Notes under the pieces: model-generated | Told to the model about the DNA's origin: nothing | The model's database searches: none | The model's input: the letters and a program-made list of their open reading frames with translations, nothing else | Shown here: piece after piece, positions 1 through 5,805 of the stretch | Position numbering within the stretch: the first letter of the stretch is position 1 | Layout of the letters: each line of letters starts with the position of its first letter | Position numbers and translations under genes: made by a program | Assembly (NCBI GenBank): GCA_016795345.1 | Contig: JAEUHO010000586.1 | Coordinates: forward strand, 1-34,683 | Source: Planctomycetia bacterium | GTDB taxonomy: Bacteria; Planctomycetota; PLA2; JAEUHO01 | DNA length: 34,683 bases | Direction of reading: 5' to 3'

Positions 1-870
1 GTCCGGCGCGGCCTCGTCGTGCTGGGGGCGGTCGTCGCGGCGACGGGCGTCGCCGCGGGCCTCCTGCTGGCGCGCTCGCGCCCGCGCGACGTCGTCGAGG
101 TGACCGCGCACCGGCTGGGGGCCATCGCCGCGCCCGAGAACACGCTCGCGGCGCTCGCGCGCGCGATCGCCGACGGCGCCGAGTGGGCCGAGCTCGACGT
201 GCAGCTGACCGCCGACGGGCACCTCGTCGTGCTGCACGACTTCGACCTCGTGCGGATCGGCGGGCCCCGCCGGCGCGTGGCGGCCTCCACGCTCGCGGAG
301 GTCCGCGCGATCGACGTGGGCCGGGGCCTGCGGCACGCCGGCTTCGAGGGCGAGCGCGTCCCGACGCTCGACGAGGTCGTCGCGGCGGCCGGCGACCGCA
401 TCCGCCTGAACATCGAGCTGAAGCCGCCGGACGCCGCGGCGGTCGGACCGCTCACGGACGCGGTCGTCGCCGTGGTGCGGCGCGCCGGGCTCGTGGGCCG
501 GTGCCGCCTCTGCTCGCAGTCCTACGCCGCGCTCCGCCGCGCGAAGACGGCGGAGCCGGGGCTCGAGGTCGGCTTCATCGCGGGGGCCGCCGTCGGCGAC
601 CTCGCGGCGCTCGACGTCGACTTCCTCATGGTGAACGCGGGGCTCGTGACGCCCGCATTCGTGCGGCGCGCGCACGCCGCCGGCCTCGAGGTCCATCCGT
701 GGACGGTCAACGACCCCGAGGCGGTGCCGCGGCTCGTCGACGCGGGGGTCGACAACGTGATCACCGACGCGCCGCGCGAGGTCCGCGCCCGCGTGGACGA
801 GGTGCTCGGCCTTTCGCTCGCGGAGCGCCTGCTGCTGCGCGTGCGCGGCCGCCTGACCGACGGGCGCTGA
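1..870 (+). CDS. Glycerophosphodiester phosphodiesterase family protein (5'-truncated by window edge)
   Basis: The frame is open from the first base, so the true start probably lies upstream; GTG at 19 is the first start codon inside. The visible part opens with a hydrophobic helix (VLGAVVAATGVAAGLLLA), followed by a complete GDPD TIM-barrel domain. Visible family marks are the catalytic histidine in TAHRLGAIAAPENT, the ELD metal-ligand pair, LVVLHD, LNIELK, VHPWTVND and the C-terminal NVITDAP. This family hydrolyses glycerophosphodiesters to glycerol-3-phosphate and an alcohol. The helix just before the domain suggests membrane anchoring, as in GDPD proteins that carry an N-terminal membrane domain. 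The usual HRG is HRL here, a glycine-to-leucine change beside the catalytic residues. Family assignment is firm; substrate is unknown. Confidence 0.85.
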   Translation, partial: VRRGLVVLGAVVAATGVAAGLLLARSRPRDVVEVTAHRLGAIAAPENTLAALARAIADGAEWAELDVQLTADGHLVVLHDFDLVRIGGPRRRVAASTLAEVRAIDVGRGLRHAGFEGERVPTLDEVVAAAGDRIRLNIELKPPDAAAVGPLTDAVVAVVRRAGLVGRCRLCSQSYAALRRAKTAEPGLEVGFIAGAAVGDLAALDVDFLMVNAGLVTPAFVRRAHAAGLEVHPWTVNDPEAVPRLVDAGVDNVITDAPREVRARVDEVLGLSLAERLLLRVRGRLTDGR

Positions 871-892
871 CCCGCGCCGCCGCCGGCCCGGG

Positions 893-898
893 TAGGCT
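893..898 (+). promoter_or_regulatory. -10 box TAGGCT for the VOC gene
   Basis: TAGGCT preceded by GG, the same extended box seen before other genes here. It lies 34 nt before the ATG at 933, and a GGAGG Shine-Dalgarno stands at 923-927. This is a leadered member of the promoter family. No matching -35 box is evident. Confidence 0.45.
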
Positions 899-932
899 CG
901 TGCGCGCCCGCGTCGCGGGCGCGGAGGTCGCC

Positions 933-1301
933 ATGCTCTCGACGATCGGCACCGTGGTCGTGTTCGTGACCGACATGGCGCGCGCGAAGCGCTTCTACGC
1001 CGGCACGCTCGGCCTGCCCGTGCGGCGCGACTTCGGCGGCTGGGTCGAGCTGGGCACTCATGGCGCCACGCTCGCGCTCCACGACGGGGCGGTGGCGGAC
1101 GGCGGCGCGGGGCACGCGAGGCCCGGCGGCCCGCGCGTCCAGGTGTCGTTCGAGGTCGCGAGCGTGGGGCGCGTCGTCGCGTCGCTGCGCGGCGAGGGCG
1201 TCCGGTGCTCGCGTGACCCCGTCGAGATCGCGCCCGGCCGGCACGTCGCGAACTTCACGGACCCCGACGGCAACGAGCTCTCCGTCGCCGGCGGGGCGTA
1301 G
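933..1301 (+). CDS. VOC (glyoxalase/bleomycin-resistance/dioxygenase) superfamily protein
   Basis: A 122-residue single-domain protein with the beta-alpha-beta-beta-beta pattern of VOC modules. The first module reads TIGTVVVFVTDMARAKRFYAG then LGLPV, and the second half has VQVSFEVASV followed by ANFTDPDGNEL, the usual VOC ending. The ATG at 933 has GGAGG five bases upstream. VOC proteins of this size act as dimers on small molecules or bind them; the reaction cannot be told from sequence. The stretch GHARPGGPR around residue 62 is encoded by a copy of the dispersed GCGAGGCCCGG element at 1108-1126, so the connecting loop may be an insertion. It ends 18 nt from the convergent gene downstream. 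Confidence 0.85.
   Translation: MLSTIGTVVVFVTDMARAKRFYAGTLGLPVRRDFGGWVELGTHGATLALHDGAVADGGAGHARPGGPRVQVSFEVASVGRVVASLRGEGVRCSRDPVEIAPGRHVANFTDPDGNELSVAGGA
1108..1126 (+). repeat. Dispersed GCGAGGCCCGG hairpin element, copy inside the VOC gene
   Basis: CGGG and CCCG arms flank a loop ending CGCGAGG. The copy is read through as coding sequence in the gene at 933-1301. Confidence 0.6.
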
Positions 1302-1319
1302 GCCCCGTCCCGCGGCGCG

Positions 1320-1634
1320 TCAGCGCCAGCGCCGCGTCCGCACGAGCCGCGCGACGAACAGCGTCGCGAGCGCGCCCACGAACGTCCAGGTCGCGTGGAG
1401 GCTCGCGCCGCCGATCGCGACCGTGAACGGCCAGTCGAGCCCGCCGACCGTCCCGCCGACCCACGTGCCGAGCGCGCTGCCGAGCAGGCCCGCGCCGATC
1501 AGCGACAGCACCGGCGGGCGCATGCGGAGCAACAGCCCCGCGAGGCACGCGAGCAGGGCCGCGAGCGCGGCGTGCACGAGGGCGGCGACGAGCGGCGCGA
1601 CGTCCAACGTGGCGAGCTGGCTGGGGATGGGCAT
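1320..1634 (-). CDS. Small three-helix membrane protein, GlsB/transglycosylase-associated-like
   Basis: A 104-residue very hydrophobic protein with about three membrane helices: LVAALVHAALAALLACLAGLLL, then a glycine-rich helix SLIGAGLLGSALGTWVGGTVG, then LHATWTFVGALATLFVARL, ending in basic RTRRWR. Size, the glycine-rich middle helix and the last helix followed by arginines resemble the GlsB/YeaQ stress membrane protein family, but similarity is weak and judged by eye. The ATG at 1634 has AAGGG just upstream. An alternative is an unrelated small membrane protein. The gene is convergent with the VOC gene and divergent from the phosphatase at 1749. Confidence 0.55.
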   Translation of the reverse strand: MPIPSQLATLDVAPLVAALVHAALAALLACLAGLLLRMRPPVLSLIGAGLLGSALGTWVGGTVGGLDWPFTVAIGGASLHATWTFVGALATLFVARLVRTRRWR

Positions 1635-1734
1635 GTTCCCTTCGATGCCGGCCGGCGGCGCGGGGATCGACCGGGCGCGCGCGCGGCCGTCGCGGCGGCG
1701 CCCGCGATCTCCGGCGGAGCCGTCCGGGATCCCG

Positions 1735-1740
1735 TAGCAT
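1735..1740 (+). promoter_or_regulatory. -10 box TAGCAT, near-leaderless start
   Basis: TAGCAT preceded by CG ends 8 nt before the ATG at 1749, with no Shine-Dalgarno between. This implies a leaderless or nearly leaderless mRNA. Confidence 0.5.
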
Positions 1741-1748
1741 CGCCCTCC

Positions 1749-3041
1749 ATGCCCTCCGAGCCGGTCCGCGTCCCCCTGCGCACTCGGACCGCCGCGACGG
1801 CGCCCCCGTCGGGCCCGTCCGCCCCCGTGCGGCTCGCCGACCCGAAGCGGCTGCGCCGGTTCCTCGATCACGTGTTGTCCGCGCCGCCGGACGCGGCCGG
1901 GGCGCCGAACGTCGGCGCGTCGCTCGGGTCGGTCCTCGAGGAGCTGGGGCCCGAGTTCGGCGTCACGTCGCTCGCGTGGTTCACCGAGGAAGGCCAGGTG
2001 TTCGTCCGACGGCGCGTGTTCGGGGCGGACCTGCCGTTCGCCGAGCTGGTCCCGTCCGACGTCGCCGGCCGGCTCGCCCCGCGGCCGCGGCGCGCGCGCG
2101 TCTTCGCCGACGCCGCGGAGGCCGACGGCCCCGCCGCGCTCGGCCTCGTCGCGCGGGGCCCGAGCGCCGCGCTGCGGTTCGACGCGTCCCCGCACCAGTC
2201 GCTCGTCCTCGTGACCCTCGGCCCGCGCGCGGACGCGCACGCGGTCGAGTTCGTGCTCGGCACCGTGGCGTCGGCCCTCTCGGCGCGGGCGCTCCAGGAG
2301 CGCTGGCGGCGGTCCCTCGAGCACGCCGCCGAGATCCAGCGCGGCCTGCTGCCCACGTCGTTGCCCGCCCATCCCGGCATCGCGATGGCGGCGCGCTCCG
2401 TGGCGGCGGAGGAGGTCGGCGGCGACCTGTTCGACGTGTTCCCGTTCGGGAAGGCGGGGCTCGGCATCGCGGTGGGCGACGCCGCGGGCCACGGCCTGCC
2501 GGCGGCGCTGGTCGCCCGCGACGTCGTCGTGGGCCTGCGCGTCGGCCTCGACCGCGGCATGCGGATCGGCGGCGTCCTCACGCGCCTCAATCGCGTGCTG
2601 CGCGCCGGGCTCCCGGAGAGCGCGTTCGCGTCGCTGTTCTACGCCGAGGTCCACGGCGACGGCCGCCTCGAGTACGTGAGCGCGGGCCACCCGCCGGCGC
2701 TGCGCGTCCGCCGCGGCGGGTGCACGGCGCTCCGCCAGGGCGGGCCGGTGCTCGGGCCGGTCGAGCACGTCACCTACCGGCGCACCGCGTCGCGGCTCGA
2801 GCACGGCGAGACGCTCGTCCTGTACACCGACGGGATCACCGAGCGCCGCTCGCCGAAGGGCGAGCTCTACGGCGAGGATCGCCTCGTCGCGGACGTCCGG
2901 GCCTTCGCCGACGCGCCGGTCGACGCCGTCGTGGACGGGGTGTTCGCGCGCGTCCGCGCGTTCGGCGGCGACGCGCCCTGGGCCGACGACCTCACCATGG
3001 TGGTCGTCCGGCGGATGCGCGCGGGCCGCGCGTCGCGGTGA
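1749..3041 (+). CDS. SpoIIE/RsbU-type PP2C protein serine phosphatase with N-terminal GAF-like sensor
   Basis: A 430-residue soluble protein. Residues about 30-160 look like a divergent GAF-type sensor. A helix with HAAEIQRGLLP, typical just before RsbU/SpoIIE phosphatase domains, leads into the catalytic domain at about 195-430. Metal-binding motifs are intact: VGGDLFD (Asp at about 226), GDAAGHG (about 244), YTDGITE (about 361) and ADDLTMVVVR (about 413). The family dephosphorylates phosphoserine on anti-sigma antagonists in partner-switching pathways, so this is probably the input phosphatase of such a switch. No antagonist or anti-sigma kinase gene is adjacent, so its partner must be elsewhere. 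The chosen ATG is the first in frame and lies 8 nt after a -10 box. Confidence 0.9.
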   Translation: MPSEPVRVPLRTRTAATAPPSGPSAPVRLADPKRLRRFLDHVLSAPPDAAGAPNVGASLGSVLEELGPEFGVTSLAWFTEEGQVFVRRRVFGADLPFAELVPSDVAGRLAPRPRRARVFADAAEADGPAALGLVARGPSAALRFDASPHQSLVLVTLGPRADAHAVEFVLGTVASALSARALQERWRRSLEHAAEIQRGLLPTSLPAHPGIAMAARSVAAEEVGGDLFDVFPFGKAGLGIAVGDAAGHGLPAALVARDVVVGLRVGLDRGMRIGGVLTRLNRVLRAGLPESAFASLFYAEVHGDGRLEYVSAGHPPALRVRRGGCTALRQGGPVLGPVEHVTYRRTASRLEHGETLVLYTDGITERRSPKGELYGEDRLVADVRAFADAPVDAVVDGVFARVRAFGGDAPWADDLTMVVVRRMRAGRASR

Positions 3042-3093
3042 GCCGGACGCGGCGGGGCGCGCCGCGTCCGGTCCGCGGGCCGCGCGGGGGCCG

Positions 3094-3112
3094 CCGGGCC
3101 TCGCGTACCCGG
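3094..3112 (-). repeat. Dispersed 3'-end hairpin element (CCGGG/CCCGG stem)
   Basis: On the plus strand this reads CCGGGCCTCGCGTACCCGG. In minus sense the loop is TACGCGAGG. It begins 17 nt after the stop of the minus-strand gene 3130-3414, in that gene's sense. Confidence 0.7.
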
Positions 3113-3129
3113 GGCTCGCCGGCCGCTCG

Positions 3130-3414
3130 TCAGGCGGCCCATCCGCGCGCCCGCATCTCGTCGAGGAGGCGGTTCGCGACGCGGAGCAGGCAGACGTCGT
3201 CGGTGCTCGCGAGGGTCGCATACACCGCCGCGGCGTCCTCGCGGGGCACGTGGAACCCATCGTCCACGAGGCGGAGGCGCGGCGCCTCCGCGTCGCCGGC
3301 GGCGGGCGGCACCGTCCGCGGCACGACGTAGGCGACGATGCCCTCGAGGCGCGCGCGGCCGCGATCGCTCAAGGTCGCCAGCGAGATCAGGATCTCGTCC
3401 TCTGTCGGGTCCAC
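3130..3414 (-). CDS. Hypothetical 94-residue protein
   Basis: Not recognised. The GTG at 3414 has a strong GGAGG six bases upstream, which supports a real start (MDPTEDEILISLATLSDRG). The protein is mixed acidic/basic with no membrane helix, signal peptide or cysteine motif (one Cys). It looks like a small alpha/beta protein: the N-terminal helix of SLATLSDRGRARLEG, then strands with VAYVVPR and LRLVDDGFHVPRED, then a C-terminal helix LLRVANRLLDEMRARGW. It lies downstream of, and in the same direction as, the VPVY-repeat gene, separated by 168 nt with a hairpin. Confidence 0.6.
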   Translation of the reverse strand: MDPTEDEILISLATLSDRGRARLEGIVAYVVPRTVPPAAGDAEAPRLRLVDDGFHVPREDAAAVYATLASTDDVCLLRVANRLLDEMRARGWAA

Positions 3415-3547
3415 GATGCTCCTCCGAGGTTCCGTCGGGCGCGCCGCGCGAGGCGGCGACGTCCCGCGCGGCGCACCGGCCCGGCCGCTTTCGGCGGCTC
3501 GGGGCCGGGCGCCGCGTGGGCACCACCCTCCCAGGATGGCGAGGAGG

Positions 3548-3569
3548 GTCGCGGCCGGCGGGCCGCGAC
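3548..3569 (-). terminator. Hairpin downstream of the VPVY-repeat gene
   Basis: A perfect 9-bp inverted repeat GTCGCGGCC / GGCCGCGAC with loop GGCG begins 13 nt past the stop codon at 3583 on the minus strand. No U-run follows, so it may be a stabilising hairpin rather than a classical intrinsic terminator. Confidence 0.55.
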
Positions 3570-3582
3570 GGTCCGGCTCGCG

Positions 3583-4521
3583 TCAGCGCCCCTCGTTCGC
3601 GAGGGCGCGCGAGAAGACGGACTCGTGGACGACGGCGGTCGTGCCGGGCAGGGGCTCGGTCTTCGCCGGGTCGCCGGTGGTGACCGTCACCAGGCGCGAC
3701 GGGACGTCCACGCAGTCGTGGACGACGCGCCGGCGCTCGGGCTCGACGATCACGGTCTCGGTGCGCCAGCCGACGCACCGCTGCTCCTCGCGCGAGCCGA
3801 CCTCGACGACCTCGGTGCGCCAGCCGGCCACGACCTGCTTCGGCTCGGTGCCGGTCTGGTAGGTCTCGGTGCGCTTGCCGACGACGACGCGCTCGGTGCG
3901 CCAGCCGACGATGCCGCGCTCGTAGCGCGTGCCGCAGGCGACGCGCTCGCAGCGGTCCCAGAGCTTCAGCTCGAGGTCCTCGCAGTCGCACGAGAACGGG
4001 TTCGGCAGCGCGAGCTTGACCGGGACGGCGCGCGTCTCGTACGTGGTCACCGGGACCTCGCCGTACTCCGGCACCGACCGGTCCTCGTACGCGTCGACCT
4101 CGCGGGTCCCGTACACGGGGACCTGTTCCTCGCGATAGACGGGGACGCGACGCTCCTCGTGGATCGGCACGCGGACGGTCTCGTACACCGGCACGGAGCG
4201 TTCGCACGTGGTCGGCGGCGTCACTTCCTCGCGCGGCACCCAGGTGCGCTGCGGGGGGAGGCAGCCGATCCAGCGGTCCGACGCGCGCGGCGCGGGGACG
4301 GGCATGGGCGCGGCCGGCGCCGCGGGAGCGGCGGGCACGGCGGGGGCCGGCGGCGGCGTCGTGTGCTCGACGGTCGGAGCCGGCGGCTCCGACGGCACCG
4401 GCGGCGGCTCGGGGGAGACGGGCGTCGCCGGGGTCGGCGGCGTCGGGTCGTCCGCGCGCGCGACGGCGGTCGCGCCGATCGCGGTGGCGAGGACGAGCAG
4501 GAAGGTGCGTCGAACGTGCAT
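3583..4521 (-). CDS. Secreted VPVY-octad / GWRTE repeat protein
   Basis: 312 residues; the ATG at 4521 has GGAGG six bases upstream. Residues 1-23 are a signal peptide ending VARA-DD. Residues about 24-85 are Pro/Ala-rich and look disordered. Residues about 110-172 are eight repeats with 8-residue period and core VPVY (VPVYE, VPIHE, VPVYR, VPVYG, VDAYE, VPEYG, VTTYE, VPVKL), which predicts an amphipathic beta structure. A Cys-containing linker (CDCEDLELKLWDRCERVACG) follows, then three GWRTE units (about 206-271) with alternating valine-rich strands. No enzymatic domain is seen. VPV-type octads are known from alveolin and articulin cytoskeletal proteins; the likeness is in repeat style, and homology is not shown. 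A structural envelope role is inferred from the signal peptide and repeats. Confidence 0.8.
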   Translation of the reverse strand: MHVRRTFLLVLATAIGATAVARADDPTPPTPATPVSPEPPPVPSEPPAPTVEHTTPPPAPAVPAAPAAPAAPMPVPAPRASDRWIGCLPPQRTWVPREEVTPPTTCERSVPVYETVRVPIHEERRVPVYREEQVPVYGTREVDAYEDRSVPEYGEVPVTTYETRAVPVKLALPNPFSCDCEDLELKLWDRCERVACGTRYERGIVGWRTERVVVGKRTETYQTGTEPKQVVAGWRTEVVEVGSREEQRCVGWRTETVIVEPERRRVVHDCVDVPSRLVTVTTGDPAKTEPLPGTTAVVHESVFSRALANEGR

Positions 4522-4679
4522 GGGAGTCCTCCGGGAGTGGTCACGGACGGGCACCGCGCACGGCGCGGCGTACGGGGATTCGATGCCGCGGTGCCGGCCG
4601 CGGATCGTCCGGGGTGCCCGGGGCCCGGGCCGGCCCGGGTGGCGCGTCGGACCCGATGGACGACCCCTCCCCGCCCGCG

Positions 4680-4686
4680 TAGTGCT
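4680..4686 (+). promoter_or_regulatory. Possible -10 box (TAGTGCT) for the sigma gene
   Basis: TAGTGCT ends 6 nt before the ATG at 4693, with no Shine-Dalgarno. It is one base longer than the TANNNT pattern seen elsewhere, so it is a weaker member. Confidence 0.3.
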
Positions 4687-4692
4687 GGACGC

Positions 4693-5355
4693 ATGAGCAC
4701 GCCGGACGAGTCCCGGGTCGCGCCCCCGTCGGGCCCCGCGCACGGCGTCCCGACGTCACCGCCCGCGGGCGACCCGCGCGACGCGGACGGGCTCGTCGCG
4801 CGGCTGCAGCGCGGCGACGACGCCGCGTTCGAGACGTTGGTGCGGATGCACGGGCCGCGGATGCTCGCCGTCGCCCGGCGCTACCTCCCGCAGGACGCGG
4901 ACGCGCAGGACGCGCTCCAGGACGCGTTCGTCAACGTGGCGCGCGCGATCGGCGGCTTCGAGGGCGCGAGCCGGCTCGAGACCTGGCTGCACCGGATCGT
5001 CGTCAACGCCGCGCTGATGAAGCTGCGCGCGCGGTCGCGTCGCCCCGAGGTGTCGGTGGACGAGGAGGCGCTGGCGCGCATCGAGCGCTCGCGCGGCCCG
5101 AGCGGCTGGTCGTCCACCGCGGACGAGGCGCTCTCGCGCCGCGAGCTCGAGGAGATCGTGCGCGACGAGGTCGCGCGCCTCCCGGACGACTACCGCGCGG
5201 TCCTGGTCCTCCGCGACGTCGAGGGGCTCGGCGTGGACGAGATCGCGGCGCTCCTCGACGTCGGCGCCGCGGCGGCGAAGATGCGGCTGCAGCACGCGCG
5301 GCGCATGCTCCGCGCGGCGCTCGGCGCGCGGCTCACCCCTTCCGAGGCCCCCTGA
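4693..5355 (+). CDS. RNA polymerase ECF-type sigma-70 family sigma factor
   Basis: 220 residues. After a Pro-rich tail (1-35), region 2 spans about 40-115: AFETLVRMHGPRMLAVARRYL, then DAQDALQDAFVNVARAIGGF (core-binding and -10 recognition helices) and LETWLHRIVVNAALMKLRAR. A charged linker follows, then region 4 at about 163-212 with LPDDYRAVLVLRDVEGLGVDE and a helix-turn-helix ending KMRLQHARRMLRAAL. Region 3 is absent, as in ECF factors. It directs RNA polymerase to a dedicated promoter set and is presumably held by the zinc-finger protein that begins 2 nt after its stop. Start: first in-frame ATG, directly after a putative -10 box. Confidence 0.95.
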   Translation: MSTPDESRVAPPSGPAHGVPTSPPAGDPRDADGLVARLQRGDDAAFETLVRMHGPRMLAVARRYLPQDADAQDALQDAFVNVARAIGGFEGASRLETWLHRIVVNAALMKLRARSRRPEVSVDEEALARIERSRGPSGWSSTADEALSRRELEEIVRDEVARLPDDYRAVLVLRDVEGLGVDEIAALLDVGAAAAKMRLQHARRMLRAALGARLTPSEAP

Positions 5356-5357
5356 CG

Positions 5358-5630
5358 ATGCACTGCCGCGACGCCCTCCCCCTCGTCCTCGCGGGGCTCG
5401 ACGCCCCGCTCGACGCCGCGCGGCAGCGCGACCTCGACGCGCACCTGCTCGTCTGCGCGGACTGCGTCGAGGCGCTCCGCGAGCACGTCCTCGCGCGGGA
5501 GGCCTTCCGCGATGCCTCGCTCGCGACGGCGCCCGAGCCGCCGCTCCCGGAGGCGGTCGTGCGCGACCTCGTCGCTCGGATGCGCGCGGCGCGCGCCGCG
5601 CCGCCGGCCGGCGGCGCGCGGTCCGCGTAG
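5358..5630 (+). CDS. Zinc-finger anti-sigma factor (zf-HC2 / ZAS type)
   Basis: 90 residues, starting 2 nt after the sigma stop, so translation is probably coupled. It carries the ZAS signature HLLVCADC (H-x3-C-x2-C) preceded by MHCRDALPLV and the LDAARQRDLDAH helix. In this family the motif binds zinc and holds the cognate ECF sigma factor. There is no membrane helix, so it is a cytoplasmic, soluble anti-sigma. The C-terminal part (PEPPLPEAVVRDLVARMRAARA) is a short helix. A similar 88-residue protein is encoded at 8664-8930. Confidence 0.88.
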   Translation: MHCRDALPLVLAGLDAPLDAARQRDLDAHLLVCADCVEALREHVLAREAFRDASLATAPEPPLPEAVVRDLVARMRAARAAPPAGGARSA

Positions 5631-5779
5631 GCGCGGTCGATCCGGCCCGGGCGCCGCGGGCCGTCGCCGCGATCGATCGACCGCGCGCCCTCGGCGGGGA
5701 TCCAGGTCGGTTTCCGCGCGAACCCGCGCCGCGGGTCGCGGAGGTCGGGGGGGCGGTTGCACGGCCAAGATCGGCCCGG

Positions 5780-5785
5780 TACGAT
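5780..5785 (+). promoter_or_regulatory. -10 box TACGAT for the hybrid-kinase-like gene
   Basis: GG-TACGAT, matching the extended box seen before other genes. It lies 20 nt before the GTG at 5806. A run of G at 5797-5804 may serve as a weak Shine-Dalgarno. Confidence 0.45.
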
Positions 5786-5805
5786 TCAGGTGCCCCGGGG
5801 GGGGT

